In this document: positions 8,683 through 17,749 of the stretch, piece by piece
Layout: every line of letters begins with the position of its first letter
How positions within the stretch are numbered: the stretch's first letter is position 1
NCBI RefSeq assembly: GCF_000878195.1
Contig: NZ_JXST01000022.1
Coordinates: 1-64,000 of the forward strand
Source: Mycolicibacterium llatzerense
GTDB lineage: Bacteria; Actinomycetota; Actinomycetes; Mycobacteriales; Mycobacteriaceae
DNA: 64,000 bases
Direction of reading: 5' to 3'
Position numbers and translations under genes: made by a program
The notes under the pieces: generated by a model
Databases searched by the model: none
Seen by the model: only the letters and a program-made list of their open reading frames with translations
Told to the model about the DNA's origin: nothing

Positions 8683-10098
8683 CTACCGCCCCAACCGGGC
8701 CAGTGCGACGGCGGCGGCGTTGGCGCCGCACATGCCGTGCCCACCCGGTCCCGGCGGGGTGGCCGCCGAGCAGATGTACATTCCCGGGACACCGATGGTG
8801 TACGGCGACAACGTGGTTCGCGGACCGAAGGTCAGCTGACGGATGTCCTTGGCACCGGTGTTGATGTCGCCGCCGACGTAATTGGTGTTGTAGACCGACA
8901 TCTCGGTGGTGGACCGCACGGCCTGCCCGACGATGCGCTCACGGAATCCGGGAGCGAAGCGCTCGATCTGCGTGATGATCGCCTCGGCGGCGTCGCCGCT
9001 GTAGCCGTTCGGCACATGCGCGTACGCGGAGACGGGGTTGACCGTACCGACGGAACGCCCCGGATCGGCCAGATACTGCTGGAACGCCAGCACAAACGGA
9101 CGCTGCGGCATCCGGCCCGCGTGGATGTCCCGTTCCGTCGCGGCGATCTCGGCGAAATCACCACCCAGGTGGACGGTGCCGGCTTGACGGGCTGCCGCGT
9201 TGGTCCACGGCACATCACCCTCGACGGCGAAGTCGACCTTGAAAGCGCCTGGGCCGTATCGGAATCGGTCGAAGGCGCGGCGCACCCGCGTGGGCAACCG
9301 GTCGCCGAGGATCCCGGCGATGGCGGTGGGCGACAGATCGAAGACAGTGATGTCGGCGGGCGGCAACTGCGACGCGGAGGTGACCCGCACGCCCGTCTCG
9401 ATCTTGCCGCCGAGTTCGGTCAGCACGGCTTCGAACGCGTTGGTGATCGCCTGCGATCCCCCGGCCGCCACCGGCCAGCCGTTGGCGTGCCCGGCGGTGA
9501 TGATGCCCAGACCGATCGCCGAGGTGAGCGGGTGGTGCAGCGGCTGAAAGGTATGGGCGGCAACGCCTCCGAAGAGCGCACGGGCCTGCGGCGTGCGGAA
9601 GACCCGGGCCAGCGCCGCCGCGGGCAGCACCGTCGGCGCCCCGAACCTGGCCAGCCCCAACGGGTGCCGCGGCACCCGGAGCAGCGGGCCCATGATGTCC
9701 TCGGACAGCTCGTCGAACCGGCGCGACGGTCCACCGAACAGCAGCTGCCACCGCGACACGTCGACCCCGAGCCCGTCGGCCGTGGTCTCGACCGATCGGT
9801 AGAGCGCCCCGGCGGTGCCGTCGTCGAGCGGGTGGACGCAATCGACCTCGGTCCATCTCCACTGCAGGCCATAGCGGTCCAGCCCGAGGTTCTTGATGAA
9901 CCGGGACCCGGCAGGCATCACGTGGATGGCGGCGCAATCGTCGAACACCAGACCCGGGAGGACGTACTCGCTGGAGCGAACGCCGCCGCCGATCCGGTCG
10001 GTGGCCTCCAGCACCGTGACGTCGATCCCCTTGGCAGCCAAGGTGATGGCGGCGGCGAGCCCGTTGGGCCCGGCGCCGACCACAACCGCGGTACTCAT
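8683..10098 (-). CDS. FAD-dependent oxidoreductase, phytoene desaturase-related
   Basis: 471 aa. The N-terminus VVVGAGPNGLAAAITLAAKG and C-terminal PPGPGGHGMCGANAA are typical of the NAD(P)/FAD oxidoreductases related to phytoene dehydrogenase and all-trans-retinol saturase. Start at ATG 10098 overlaps the stop of the DUF3556 gene by one base (TAATG). Third gene of the acyl-CoA synthetase / DUF3556 / FAD operon, suggesting a lipid or polyprenoid substrate; this is inference. Confidence 0.85.
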   Translation of the reverse strand: MSTAVVVGAGPNGLAAAITLAAKGIDVTVLEATDRIGGGVRSSEYVLPGLVFDDCAAIHVMPAGSRFIKNLGLDRYGLQWRWTEVDCVHPLDDGTAGALYRSVETTADGLGVDVSRWQLLFGGPSRRFDELSEDIMGPLLRVPRHPLGLARFGAPTVLPAAALARVFRTPQARALFGGVAAHTFQPLHHPLTSAIGLGIITAGHANGWPVAAGGSQAITNAFEAVLTELGGKIETGVRVTSASQLPPADITVFDLSPTAIAGILGDRLPTRVRRAFDRFRYGPGAFKVDFAVEGDVPWTNAAARQAGTVHLGGDFAEIAATERDIHAGRMPQRPFVLAFQQYLADPGRSVGTVNPVSAYAHVPNGYSGDAAEAIITQIERFAPGFRERIVGQAVRSTTEMSVYNTNYVGGDINTGAKDIRQLTFGPRTTLSPYTIGVPGMYICSAATPPGPGGHGMCGANAAAVALARLGR

Positions 10099-11864
10099 TA
10101 CTGGAGGACTCCGGCACGCTGCCAGGTGACGTTGAGCGGGATCGGCCCGTTGGGCAGCCACGGCTGCTCGTCGACCAGGTCCTTCACGTTCCAGGTACCA
10201 CGCTCGATCACACCGAGGGCCGCGTCGATCACCTTGTACTCCTGAGTCATCTTGTGGATCGGCTGCGATTCCACCCAGGCGATGACGAACTCGCCCGGCT
10301 CGAACTGCGCCTCGGACTGGATAGCCCGAATCAGGTCTTCATTGTGCAGGTGCCCGTCGCCGAAGTTGAAGCCGATGATGGTGTTGCACGACATCTCGCC
10401 TTCGCGGACAACGCGAGTATCGATGTCGGGCAGGCATTTCAGCAGCACCGAATACAAGCCGCGGCCTTGGCTGTGCATGGCCCGCCATGCCGTCACCTGC
10501 TGGGTGAACACCTCGGCGGTGATCGGGTCCCACCCGAAGTCGACGTACTGATCAGCAGAGTTGGGCGATGACCGGGTGACCCGGTTCAGCTTCTGTTCGG
10601 CGCCGGGCGTGAAGGTCCACACCGCTGAGGCCCAGTTGCCGGCGTACTGGCGCATCGCCGGCAGGAACGACACCAGGTCGGGTCGCAGGTTGCCCAGGAT
10701 CGGGAAGAACGACAGGGCTGCGGCCAGCACGATGGCGAGCCACCCTGGGTTCATGTCCCACACCGCGTAGCCGTCCCCGTTCGGGAAGCCCAGGAACAGG
10801 AAGATGGTGGCGTAGGCGAACAGCACGTTCCATTCCACCGGCACCGCCAGCGGGAACGTCGAGATGATGAACAGGTGGAAGCTCACCATGATGGCGGCGG
10901 CAACGATCGACAGCCATGGCCACGGCGAGAACAACAGGGCCAGCGGCGCGGCGATCTCCACGATGCTGCCCGGGCCGTGCGCCATGAAGGTCGCCAGATG
11001 CGACGGACGCAGGTCCTCGGGGAAGTTGCGGTAGTGCGCCCGCTTGAGCCACTTGAACGGGATCGCGGGGCTGTTGCTCACCATCGGCGGAATGACGTTG
11101 GTGAAGTGCAGGCCGAACTTCGAGACACCCGCCCAGAACCACACCGTGCCGATCAGCAGCTTGCCGGCGATGATCATGTTGACGAACGGCAGCGCGGAAA
11201 AGAAGATCAGCGCGGGCAGGTACTGCTCACCGCGGCCGGCCAGGAAGATCGTCTTGTCCCGCAGTCCGATCAGAATGAACAGGATGATCGGCGCGACGAA
11301 CAGGGCCGGGTCGACCAGTCCGGAGGTGTTGTCCGGCAACGCTTTCGACAGTGACTCGCTGGGCACGCCGGGCAGCATAATCGCGACGAGCACGGTGGCC
11401 ATCAGCGCCAGGTACACGATGATGTCGAACCAAGTGCGCCGGTCGCCGTTCGTGAACGGCACTGCCTTCCACGGCCGCAGCCGAATGGTGTTGGGCTTGG
11501 CCCAGAATCGGAACCCGCCCGTCATCGGCTTGGTCTTGCCGGCCAGCGGACCCCAGGAGCCCGCGAACCCGACGAGTTCCAGCAGGACGGTCCACAGGAT
11601 CACCTTCTGGTAGACGATGGGCTGGTTCCACCATTCCGACACGTGCCAGAAGGCCGGCAGGTGCGACGTCGCGGTGGCGATCACGACGCCGCCCAGGGCG
11701 TAGAAGAACACGAGTTTGACGATGTACAGGACGTGGATCATGCGCGGCGCGCCGTATCCGTCGTCCACCCATTTCAGACACATGATCCGCAGCCGTTCCC
11801 GCAGCGGCATCCGGAGAAACTCTTCCAGGTCGACCTTCGGCAAGGTCGGTTCGATGAATCCCAT
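10098..11864 (-). CDS. DUF3556 family membrane protein
   Basis: 588-aa protein with about nine hydrophobic helices between residues 40 and 400, then a soluble C-terminal domain of about 180 residues. It has the features of DUF3556, a family found mainly in mycobacteria and relatives, of unknown activity. The start at 11864 is preceded by AAGGAG. It lies 27 bp after the acyl-CoA synthetase stop and overlaps the FAD gene by one base, so the three products probably work in one membrane-linked lipid modification. Confidence 0.85.
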   Translation of the reverse strand: MGFIEPTLPKVDLEEFLRMPLRERLRIMCLKWVDDGYGAPRMIHVLYIVKLVFFYALGGVVIATATSHLPAFWHVSEWWNQPIVYQKVILWTVLLELVGFAGSWGPLAGKTKPMTGGFRFWAKPNTIRLRPWKAVPFTNGDRRTWFDIIVYLALMATVLVAIMLPGVPSESLSKALPDNTSGLVDPALFVAPIILFILIGLRDKTIFLAGRGEQYLPALIFFSALPFVNMIIAGKLLIGTVWFWAGVSKFGLHFTNVIPPMVSNSPAIPFKWLKRAHYRNFPEDLRPSHLATFMAHGPGSIVEIAAPLALLFSPWPWLSIVAAAIMVSFHLFIISTFPLAVPVEWNVLFAYATIFLFLGFPNGDGYAVWDMNPGWLAIVLAAALSFFPILGNLRPDLVSFLPAMRQYAGNWASAVWTFTPGAEQKLNRVTRSSPNSADQYVDFGWDPITAEVFTQQVTAWRAMHSQGRGLYSVLLKCLPDIDTRVVREGEMSCNTIIGFNFGDGHLHNEDLIRAIQSEAQFEPGEFVIAWVESQPIHKMTQEYKVIDAALGVIERGTWNVKDLVDEQPWLPNGPIPLNVTWQRAGVLQ

Positions 11865-11891
11865 GAGGTGAGCTCCTTTGCTGGTATCAGG

Positions 11892-13352
11892 CTAGATTTG
11901 CGGATCGGTGGTGGTGAGGGTTTTGCGCAGCGACGGCTTGTCGATCTTGCCGACGGGGTTCTTCGGCAGTGCCGACAGAACGGTGATGTCCACGGGCAGT
12001 TTGTATTTCGACAGCGACACCGTCAGGTGCGCGGCGATGTTGTCGACGTCGAGTTCGGCGCCAGGATGTGCGGAGACGAACAGCACCGGCTCTTCGCCGT
12101 AGAGTCCGCTGGCCCGTCCGACCACCGCAGCCTCGGCGACCCCGGTCAGCTGGTGCACGACGGTCTCGATCTCCTTGGGGTAGATGTTCTCGCCGCCGCG
12201 GATGATCATGTCCTTGGCCCGGTCGACCAGCACGAGGTAACCGTCCTCGTCGAAACGGCCGACGTCGCCGGTGTGCAGCCAGCCGTCCTTCAAGGTCTTC
12301 TCGGTTTCCTCGGGGCGGTTCAGGTAGCCGCGCATCACGTTGGGGCCCTTGATGACCACCTCGCCGAGCTCACCCTGCGGGACCTCGGCACCGGCGACGT
12401 CGACGATGCGAATCTCCTGACCTGGCAACGGGATTCCGACGGTGCCAACCTTGCGCGGCCCGCCCAGCGGGTTGCCCGTACTGGCGCACGATCCCTCGGA
12501 CAGTCCGTAGCCCTCGACCAGGCCTATGCCGTAACGCTTTTCGAATCCGTCGAGCAGCTCGACGCTGGCCGGCGCCGCCCCGCACACGGCGAACCGCACC
12601 GCGGATGTGTCGGGCCGCACCTCCGGCGGCAGACCCAGCAGCATGGTGTAAATGGTTGGCACCGCGGAGAAGTAGGTGGCGCGGCTGGATTCGAGGCGCT
12701 CGAAGAAGGTCGCGGGATTGAACCGGCCGGCAATGGTGGTCCGGCCGCCGGCGAGCAGCGGCGAGAGCACGCTGACCACGATGCCGTTCACGTGGAACAG
12801 CGGCAGGATGAGCAGGCTGTGATCGGCGCCGGTCAACTCGAAACCTTCGATCACCATGGCGCACATGGCGTTCAGATTCGAGTTGTCGAGCATGACGCCC
12901 TTGGGCCGGCCGGTCGTGCCGCTGGTGTAGATCAGCAGGACCAGGTCGTCGTCGTTGCCGACCACCGGCGCGTCGGTCCGGGGCTCGCCACCCAGGTCAT
13001 CGACGTGCAGCACGGTGATGTCGGAATCGACGTCGTGGTCGACGACGAGCACGACGGCGCCGGCGTCAGCCACCTGGTAGGCCACCTCGGCAGGCACCAG
13101 GGTCGGACTGATGGGAGTCGCGACGGCACCGAGCCGCCAGGTGGCGAACAGCGCCACCACGAAGGCCACGCGGTTCGGGAGCATGATGCCGACGACGTCG
13201 CCGACGCGGACACCGCGCTGGTGCAGCGCCCCGGCGGCGCGCTGGACGGCGTCGAGGAATGCGGCGTTGTCGAAGTCGGTGTAGTCGTCCGCGACGGCGG
13301 GAGCGTGCGGCGCAGCGGCCGCGCGGCGGTCGGGCAGGGTGGCGAGGTTCAT
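11892..13352 (-). CDS. class I adenylate-forming acyl-CoA synthetase (FadD type)
   Basis: 486 aa. P-loop YTSGTTGRPKG, core motif YGLSEGS, TGDVGRFDEDGYL and the C-terminal NPVGKIDK lysine are all present, so it should be an active acyl-AMP/CoA ligase. ATG 13352 is chosen; a GTG at 13385 would add 11 residues (both lack a good Shine-Dalgarno). First gene of the operon that includes DUF3556 and the FAD oxidoreductase, divergent from the PucR-type regulator 105 bp away. Substrate unknown. Confidence 0.88.
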   Translation of the reverse strand: MNLATLPDRRAAAAPHAPAVADDYTDFDNAAFLDAVQRAAGALHQRGVRVGDVVGIMLPNRVAFVVALFATWRLGAVATPISPTLVPAEVAYQVADAGAVVLVVDHDVDSDITVLHVDDLGGEPRTDAPVVGNDDDLVLLIYTSGTTGRPKGVMLDNSNLNAMCAMVIEGFELTGADHSLLILPLFHVNGIVVSVLSPLLAGGRTTIAGRFNPATFFERLESSRATYFSAVPTIYTMLLGLPPEVRPDTSAVRFAVCGAAPASVELLDGFEKRYGIGLVEGYGLSEGSCASTGNPLGGPRKVGTVGIPLPGQEIRIVDVAGAEVPQGELGEVVIKGPNVMRGYLNRPEETEKTLKDGWLHTGDVGRFDEDGYLVLVDRAKDMIIRGGENIYPKEIETVVHQLTGVAEAAVVGRASGLYGEEPVLFVSAHPGAELDVDNIAAHLTVSLSKYKLPVDITVLSALPKNPVGKIDKPSLRKTLTTTDPQI

Positions 13353-13371
13353 GTCATAAAGGTAGGAGTTT

Positions 13372-13385
13372 GTGGTGTGCACCAC
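13372..13385. promoter_or_regulatory. inverted repeat in the fadD/pucR divergent promoter
   Basis: GTGGTG-tg-CACCAC, perfect 6-bp arms, lies between the acyl-CoA synthetase start and the PucR-type gene. Its place in a short divergent region makes it a candidate operator for the neighbouring regulator; no binding data. Confidence 0.4.
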
Positions 13386-13457
13386 TCCGTCGTGCGCCGA
13401 TCAACTTTGTCGGATGATTTGTACGCTCGACACAAATTTTCGCTCTACAGTCGGCGC

Positions 13458-14723
13458 ATGGATCCGGCGGTCAGCGAGGCCAACACCACCGTCATGACGC
13501 GTCTGATCGCCCGCCAGGATGAGGTTTCCCGCGCCGTCGGGAACCGCCTGGCCAGCGATATCACCGAACTCCGTGGCGATCCCGAGATCATCGAGCTGCT
13601 CGGCGCCAGCGTTGCGGGCAATATCAACACCATCTTCCATGCCCTCCGCCACGACATATCTCTGGACAACATCGAAGCGCCGACGGCCGCCCTGGAGTAC
13701 GCACGCCGGCTCGCGCAGCGCGGGGTGCCGATGAACGCATTGGTTCGGGCCTACCGGATCGGCCACGCGATGGCGCTCGACGTCTGCGCCGAGGAGATCA
13801 ACAATGCAGACTTCGCGCCGCAGACCAGGCTGGCCATCTTCGAACGGATAACGTCAGTGACGTTCCGCTACATCGACTGGATCTCGCAGGAGGTCGTCGG
13901 GGTTTACGAGGACGAGCGCGACCGCTGGCTCGCCAACCGCAACAGCACCCAAGCACTCCGGGTGCGGGAAGTGTTGTCCGGCAACGACTCCGACCCCGAA
14001 GCCGTGACCGCCGCGATCCGCTATCCGATGCGCCGCCAGCACCTGGCCGTGGTGCTGTGGTGGCCCACCGGTAGCGGACACGTCACCGGGCACGACGATG
14101 CCCTGGCCAAGCTCGAACAGTTCCTCCGGGCGGCCGCCGATCACGTTGGTACGCAAGGCAGTCCGCTGTTCCTGGCCGCGGACCAGCGGACCGGCTGGGG
14201 CTGGCTGCCACTGTCCAGTGCCACCGCGCCCGGCGCATCCGCACAACTGAAGCATTTCGCCGAGTCCCATCCAGGTGCCCCCGCCGTCGCAGTGGGCACT
14301 CCGCTACCCAGCGTCGAGGGCTTCCGGCAGTCGCACCGGCAGGCCCTTCGCGCACACGGCGTCGCGGTGACCGCGAACCTGACGGGCGTCACCGCGGCCG
14401 ACGCGGCAGGCTTCGCCGCGGCGGCGTTGATGGGCGAGAACGAGGACAACGCCCGTGAGTTCGTCCATGCGGTCCTCGGGCCGCTGGCGGGATCCGGGGC
14501 CAACGACGCCCGCCTGCGGGAGACCCTCCGCGTGTTTCTGGGCCACGGCGGTAGCTACACTGCTGCAGCCGACGAGCTGGTGGTGCATTTCAACACCGTC
14601 AAGTACCGCGTCGGGCGGGCGCTGGAACGCCGCGGGCGGCCGCTCGGCGACGACCGGCTGGACGTTGAGATGGCGCTGCTGCTGTGCCACTGGTACGAAG
14701 CGGCAGTCCTGAAGGATGAGTAG
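13458..14723 (+). CDS. PucR/CdaR-type transcriptional regulator
   Basis: 421 aa. The C-terminal about 60 residues carry the PucR-type helix-turn-helix (RVFLGHGGSYTAAADELVVH, then NTVKYRVGRALERRG). The N-terminal region has the helical RsbT-antagonist-like pattern common in actinobacterial members. The ATG at 13458 is at the real protein start; the same frame is open far upstream, but that 1.8 kb is antisense to the fadD and DUF3556 genes. It probably regulates the divergent fadD operon. Confidence 0.85.
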   Translation: MDPAVSEANTTVMTRLIARQDEVSRAVGNRLASDITELRGDPEIIELLGASVAGNINTIFHALRHDISLDNIEAPTAALEYARRLAQRGVPMNALVRAYRIGHAMALDVCAEEINNADFAPQTRLAIFERITSVTFRYIDWISQEVVGVYEDERDRWLANRNSTQALRVREVLSGNDSDPEAVTAAIRYPMRRQHLAVVLWWPTGSGHVTGHDDALAKLEQFLRAAADHVGTQGSPLFLAADQRTGWGWLPLSSATAPGASAQLKHFAESHPGAPAVAVGTPLPSVEGFRQSHRQALRAHGVAVTANLTGVTAADAAGFAAAALMGENEDNAREFVHAVLGPLAGSGANDARLRETLRVFLGHGGSYTAAADELVVHFNTVKYRVGRALERRGRPLGDDRLDVEMALLLCHWYEAAVLKDE

Positions 14724-14755
14724 CGGATTGCTCGGCAGCGAATACAACATCAACC

Positions 14756-14774
14756 GAGTATGTCCAGCATACTC
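14756..14774. promoter_or_regulatory. inverted repeat downstream of pucR-type gene
   Basis: GAGTATG-TCCAG-CATACTC, perfect 7-bp arms, 33 bp after the regulator stop. Could be a small terminator stem or an operator for the downstream secreted-protein gene. A second perfect palindrome, AACCAGCTGGTT, lies at 14822-14833 in the same 228-bp gap. Confidence 0.35.
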
Positions 14775-14951
14775 ACAGGGTCAGTGACCGTATCGAGACC
14801 AATAGCAAATCGGCATGTGTTAACCAGCTGGTTCACTGCTGTAACGGATACGCCGAGGCCGGCGATATCAGGGTAGTGGTCGGTTGAACCGAGTACGACC
14901 TAGTAGGGTCCACCGGCCATACGCGAGAGAACCACGATTGGAGTTTCACTA

Positions 14952-15677
14952 ATGCGCAACACAGGACGTTTGGTCGGATTTGCTGCGGCATCGGCCCTCG
15001 CGCTGATCCCGCTTGCCGTCGCCGCCCCGGCATGGGCCGACGACGAGGTTTCCGGCGAGACCGGCGCCGCGGTCGCTACCCCGGTCGGCAGTGGCAACGC
15101 AGATGGCGGAGCAGGCTTCAACGTGGAGAACCCGTTCTGGCACCCCTTCGACGCCTCCAGCAATGCCGGCGGTGGCGCAGGCATGAACACCCCGCTCGGC
15201 GGCGGCGAGTTCAACACCGCCACAGGCACCGAAGCCGGTTTCGGCGGCGCGGGCTTCGACACGAACACCGGAGCCGCGGTCAACACCCCGATCGGCGGCA
15301 GCAGCTTCAACACCGGTGCGGCAACCGACTTCAACCTGCCCAACCCGGTTGACTTCTTCCCGACCTTCGACGGCGGCGTCAACGCCGGTGGCGGCGCGGG
15401 CGTGAACACCCCGGTCGGTGGCAGCGGCTTCAACGCCGGCGCCTCCAACGAGTTCGCGATGCCCACCCCGGCCAACTTCATCCCCACCGTCGGTGGCGGT
15501 GCCGGTGGCGGCGCAGCCGTCAACACCCCGGTCGGCGGCAGCGACTTCAACACCGGCGGCTCGAGCGAGATCGGCCCCGACGGCGCGAGCACCAGCACCA
15601 ACTCCGGTGCCGGCGTTGCGACCCCGGTCGGCGGTTCCAACTTCAACAGCGGATCGGCCTTCACCTTCGGCCGCTAG
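14952..15677 (+). CDS. secreted repeat protein, six tandem GxNTPxGGSxFN units
   Basis: 241 aa with a clear Sec signal peptide cleaved after APAWA (about residue 29). The mature protein is six imperfect units of 20-35 residues, each beginning with (A/G)(V/M)(N/A)TP(V/I/L)G and continuing GGSxFNTG, separated by Asn/Gly/Phe-rich spacers. No known domain recognised; no Cys in the mature part. Likely an extracellular or cell-wall structural protein. It is monocistronic: own 228-bp upstream gap and a strong terminator downstream. Confidence 0.75.
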   Translation: MRNTGRLVGFAAASALALIPLAVAAPAWADDEVSGETGAAVATPVGSGNADGGAGFNVENPFWHPFDASSNAGGGAGMNTPLGGGEFNTATGTEAGFGGAGFDTNTGAAVNTPIGGSSFNTGAATDFNLPNPVDFFPTFDGGVNAGGGAGVNTPVGGSGFNAGASNEFAMPTPANFIPTVGGGAGGGAAVNTPVGGSDFNTGGSSEIGPDGASTSTNSGAGVATPVGGSNFNSGSAFTFGR

Positions 15678-15692
15678 TCCGTAATTCACAAC

Positions 15693-15728
15693 GGCCAGGC
15701 ACCCCACTGGGGTGTCTGGCCTTTGTTG
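15693..15728 (+). terminator. intrinsic terminator after the repeat protein
   Basis: 13-bp stem (GGCCAGGCACCCC / GGGGTGTCTGGCC, one G-U) with a 3-nt loop, followed directly by TTTGTTG. One of the best terminators in the window. Confidence 0.85.
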
Positions 15729-15889
15729 TGTTCACCGTTCTGAAACACCGGACCTAGGCGGTCCGGCATCGCTCCTTGCCTCGATCGCGCCATCCACAAA
15801 GCTCCTTGGCGCAGGCGCACTCGATCATCAAATTCGCGAATCACTCCGCGACTGCCATATCAGTGCTCGCCCTGACATGGAAATTGCCT
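15729..15889. other. left edge of the catabolic region, no gene seen
   Basis: Lower-GC spacer between the terminator and the promoter of the Rieske operon. I see no ORF with a ribosome-binding site and no tRNA or attachment-site-like repeat here. Confidence 0.4.
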
Positions 15890-15944
15890 GATCTCCCGCT
15901 CAGCGGTATGCACTGTTGACGCCCAGCACGGGTCTCGCTACGTT
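15890..15944 (+). promoter_or_regulatory. promoter of the Rieske operon with CCGCTnAGCGG operator
   Basis: Operator ATCTCCCGCTCAGCGG at 15891-15906 (palindrome CCGCT-C-AGCGG), 9 bp, then -35 TTGACG at 15916-15921, 17-bp spacer, -10 TACGTT at 15939-15944. The same operator-gap-box layout occurs at 61101-61155 in front of the Mas operon. The position just upstream of the -35 suits an activator site. Confidence 0.7.
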
Positions 15945-16020
15945 TCGCCGTGAATTAGTCAGCGAGTCGCCCATTAGTTCGTAGGCCGCCCAAAACCCTA
16001 CCCGCAGGCCAGGAGTCGTC

Positions 16021-17340
16021 ATGACAACGCACGCAGAGCCCGACGCAGCTGCCGTCAATTCCTCTCCGACACCATTCGCGGTCGAGGATCCCACATCGAT
16101 CAGCACCAAGCGTTATCACTCGCCAGAGTTCGCGGCTTGGGAGGACGAGAAATTGTGGAAGCACTGCTGGCAAATGGCCTGCAGGGAGGACCAGATCCCC
16201 GAGCCTGGCGACTTCATCGAATACGAGATCCGCGGCCGATCGATCCTTATCGTTCGCCAGAACGATTACACCGTCAAAGGATTCTTCAACGCTTGTCTGC
16301 ATCGAGCAACGGCACTCGGCGAGGGCAGCGGAGAGTTCATGGGTGGCCAAATAGTGTGCCCGTACCATGGCTGGCGCTGGAATATCGACGGCACGAATAC
16401 CGAGGTCTTCGCCGAAGCCGGTTTCGAAAAGCGTTGCCTAGAACCAGAAAAACTGCGGCTGCGCGAGGTGCGCACCGCATCGGCGCTGGGCATGATCTTC
16501 ATCAACACCGACCCCGACGGCCCGTCGTTCGCCGACACCGTTGGACACGCTGTACCAATTTTCGAACGGATCGGCTGGGATCGAATGAAGGTCCGGTGGT
16601 GGAGGTACGCCATCCTTCCCGCCAATTGGAAGATCGCCCAAGAGGCCTTCATGGAGTCCTATCACCTTCCCCAAGCGCACCCGTCACTGAATATGGGCGC
16701 CACCGAGTACAACGACGCCACCACGTACGAAGTACTGCCCGGCGGAAACGCTCACATGACTGCCCCAACTTTGCCGCTGCCAGACGGAATGACGCCGGCA
16801 GAGTACTTTCGCCGATACAACCAGGCGATGCATCACGATTTCGTGGCCTACCCCACCGATCGCGAAATGTTCATCCAGGCGGGATTGCAGAACAAGAAGA
16901 TCCCCGACGAAAACTACGTCGAGGCATTCTTCTCCGACCTCTACACATATGCTGAGTCGGCCGGAATACCGCTGCCGCCAATAGAATCCGGCCTCTTCGC
17001 GTTCGGCCACATATTCCCAAACCTGACGCTACTGAGCCAGTATGGATCCGCGATCATGTACCGATCTCGGCCACTCGGCGACGGCACCGATCGATGCATG
17101 TACGAAGTTTGGGCCCTGCAAATCCCTGCTGCCGGTGATGATTGTGATCCGCCCGAACTGGAGGGGCCGATGGCAATGGAGGATTGGCCGCGAATCCTGC
17201 AAGAGGACTTCGCGAATGTCATCGGGCAACAGAAAGGCGTGCGCTCAGAAGCACTTGACGGCCTCATCTTCTCTGAGACGCTGGAACCGATGATCACCAA
17301 TCATCATCAAGAGCTCGACCGCTACCTTCGGTCGTACTAA
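16021..17340 (+). CDS. Rieske non-haem iron oxygenase, large (alpha) subunit
   Basis: 439 aa. Rieske [2Fe-2S] ligands Cys92-x-His94 and Cys113-x2-His116 (ACLHRATALG, VCPYHGW); mononuclear iron motif with His215 and His220 (ESYHLPQAH). Length and layout fit ring-hydroxylating oxygenase alpha subunits; no beta subunit follows, so it may be an alpha-only (homotrimer) enzyme. It opens a plus-strand unit: ferredoxin 4 bp downstream, then VOC protein and FAD dehydrogenase. A reductase to feed the ferredoxin is not in the window. ATG follows CCAGGAG. Confidence 0.88.
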   Translation: MTTHAEPDAAAVNSSPTPFAVEDPTSISTKRYHSPEFAAWEDEKLWKHCWQMACREDQIPEPGDFIEYEIRGRSILIVRQNDYTVKGFFNACLHRATALGEGSGEFMGGQIVCPYHGWRWNIDGTNTEVFAEAGFEKRCLEPEKLRLREVRTASALGMIFINTDPDGPSFADTVGHAVPIFERIGWDRMKVRWWRYAILPANWKIAQEAFMESYHLPQAHPSLNMGATEYNDATTYEVLPGGNAHMTAPTLPLPDGMTPAEYFRRYNQAMHHDFVAYPTDREMFIQAGLQNKKIPDENYVEAFFSDLYTYAESAGIPLPPIESGLFAFGHIFPNLTLLSQYGSAIMYRSRPLGDGTDRCMYEVWALQIPAAGDDCDPPELEGPMAMEDWPRILQEDFANVIGQQKGVRSEALDGLIFSETLEPMITNHHQELDRYLRSY

Positions 17341-17344
17341 GCCG

Positions 17345-17713
17345 ATGAACAGCACCTACACCGTCCGAGTCGAACCCAGCGGAATAGAGTTCGAGGTGGG
17401 CCCGAAAGAGACCGTCTTCTCGGCCGCGGCACGTGCCGGACTGCACTGGCCCACAATCTGTTACGGCCAGGTACGGTGCACCGCTTGCGCGTTGCGGATA
17501 ATCGACGGTCGACAAAACACCGTAGAGCCAACCGCTGCGGAGAGCGCCCTGCTGCGGCGGATGGCGGAATCCGGCGGCCGACGAAGGCCTGAACGTGAGC
17601 TCCGACTCGCCTGCCAGCTGAAACTCAACGGGGATATCACCGCACGCAAGTCGGGTGTGCGGTTAGCCATCGACAGCACTCCGGTCGCGGCCGAGGAAAA
17701 GCATGGCGTCTGA
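17345..17713 (+). CDS. [2Fe-2S] ferredoxin for the Rieske oxygenase
   Basis: 122 aa. Cluster ligands in CYGQVRCTAC (C-x5-C-x2-C, adrenodoxin-like spacing) plus a distal Cys in LACQL. It starts 4 bp after the oxygenase stop, so it most likely delivers electrons to it. The C-terminal 25 residues are a non-conserved-looking tail. Confidence 0.85.
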   Translation: MNSTYTVRVEPSGIEFEVGPKETVFSAAARAGLHWPTICYGQVRCTACALRIIDGRQNTVEPTAAESALLRRMAESGGRRRPERELRLACQLKLNGDITARKSGVRLAIDSTPVAAEEKHGV

Positions 17714-17749
17714 TACTGAGCAGCACCGATTTTACGACGGTACAGAGTC

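Noticed and set aside
11643..13457. Very long plus-strand open frame upstream of the PucR-type gene
   Set aside because: It is exactly antisense to the DUF3556 and acyl-CoA synthetase genes, has no recognisable domain, and the real regulator starts at ATG 13458.
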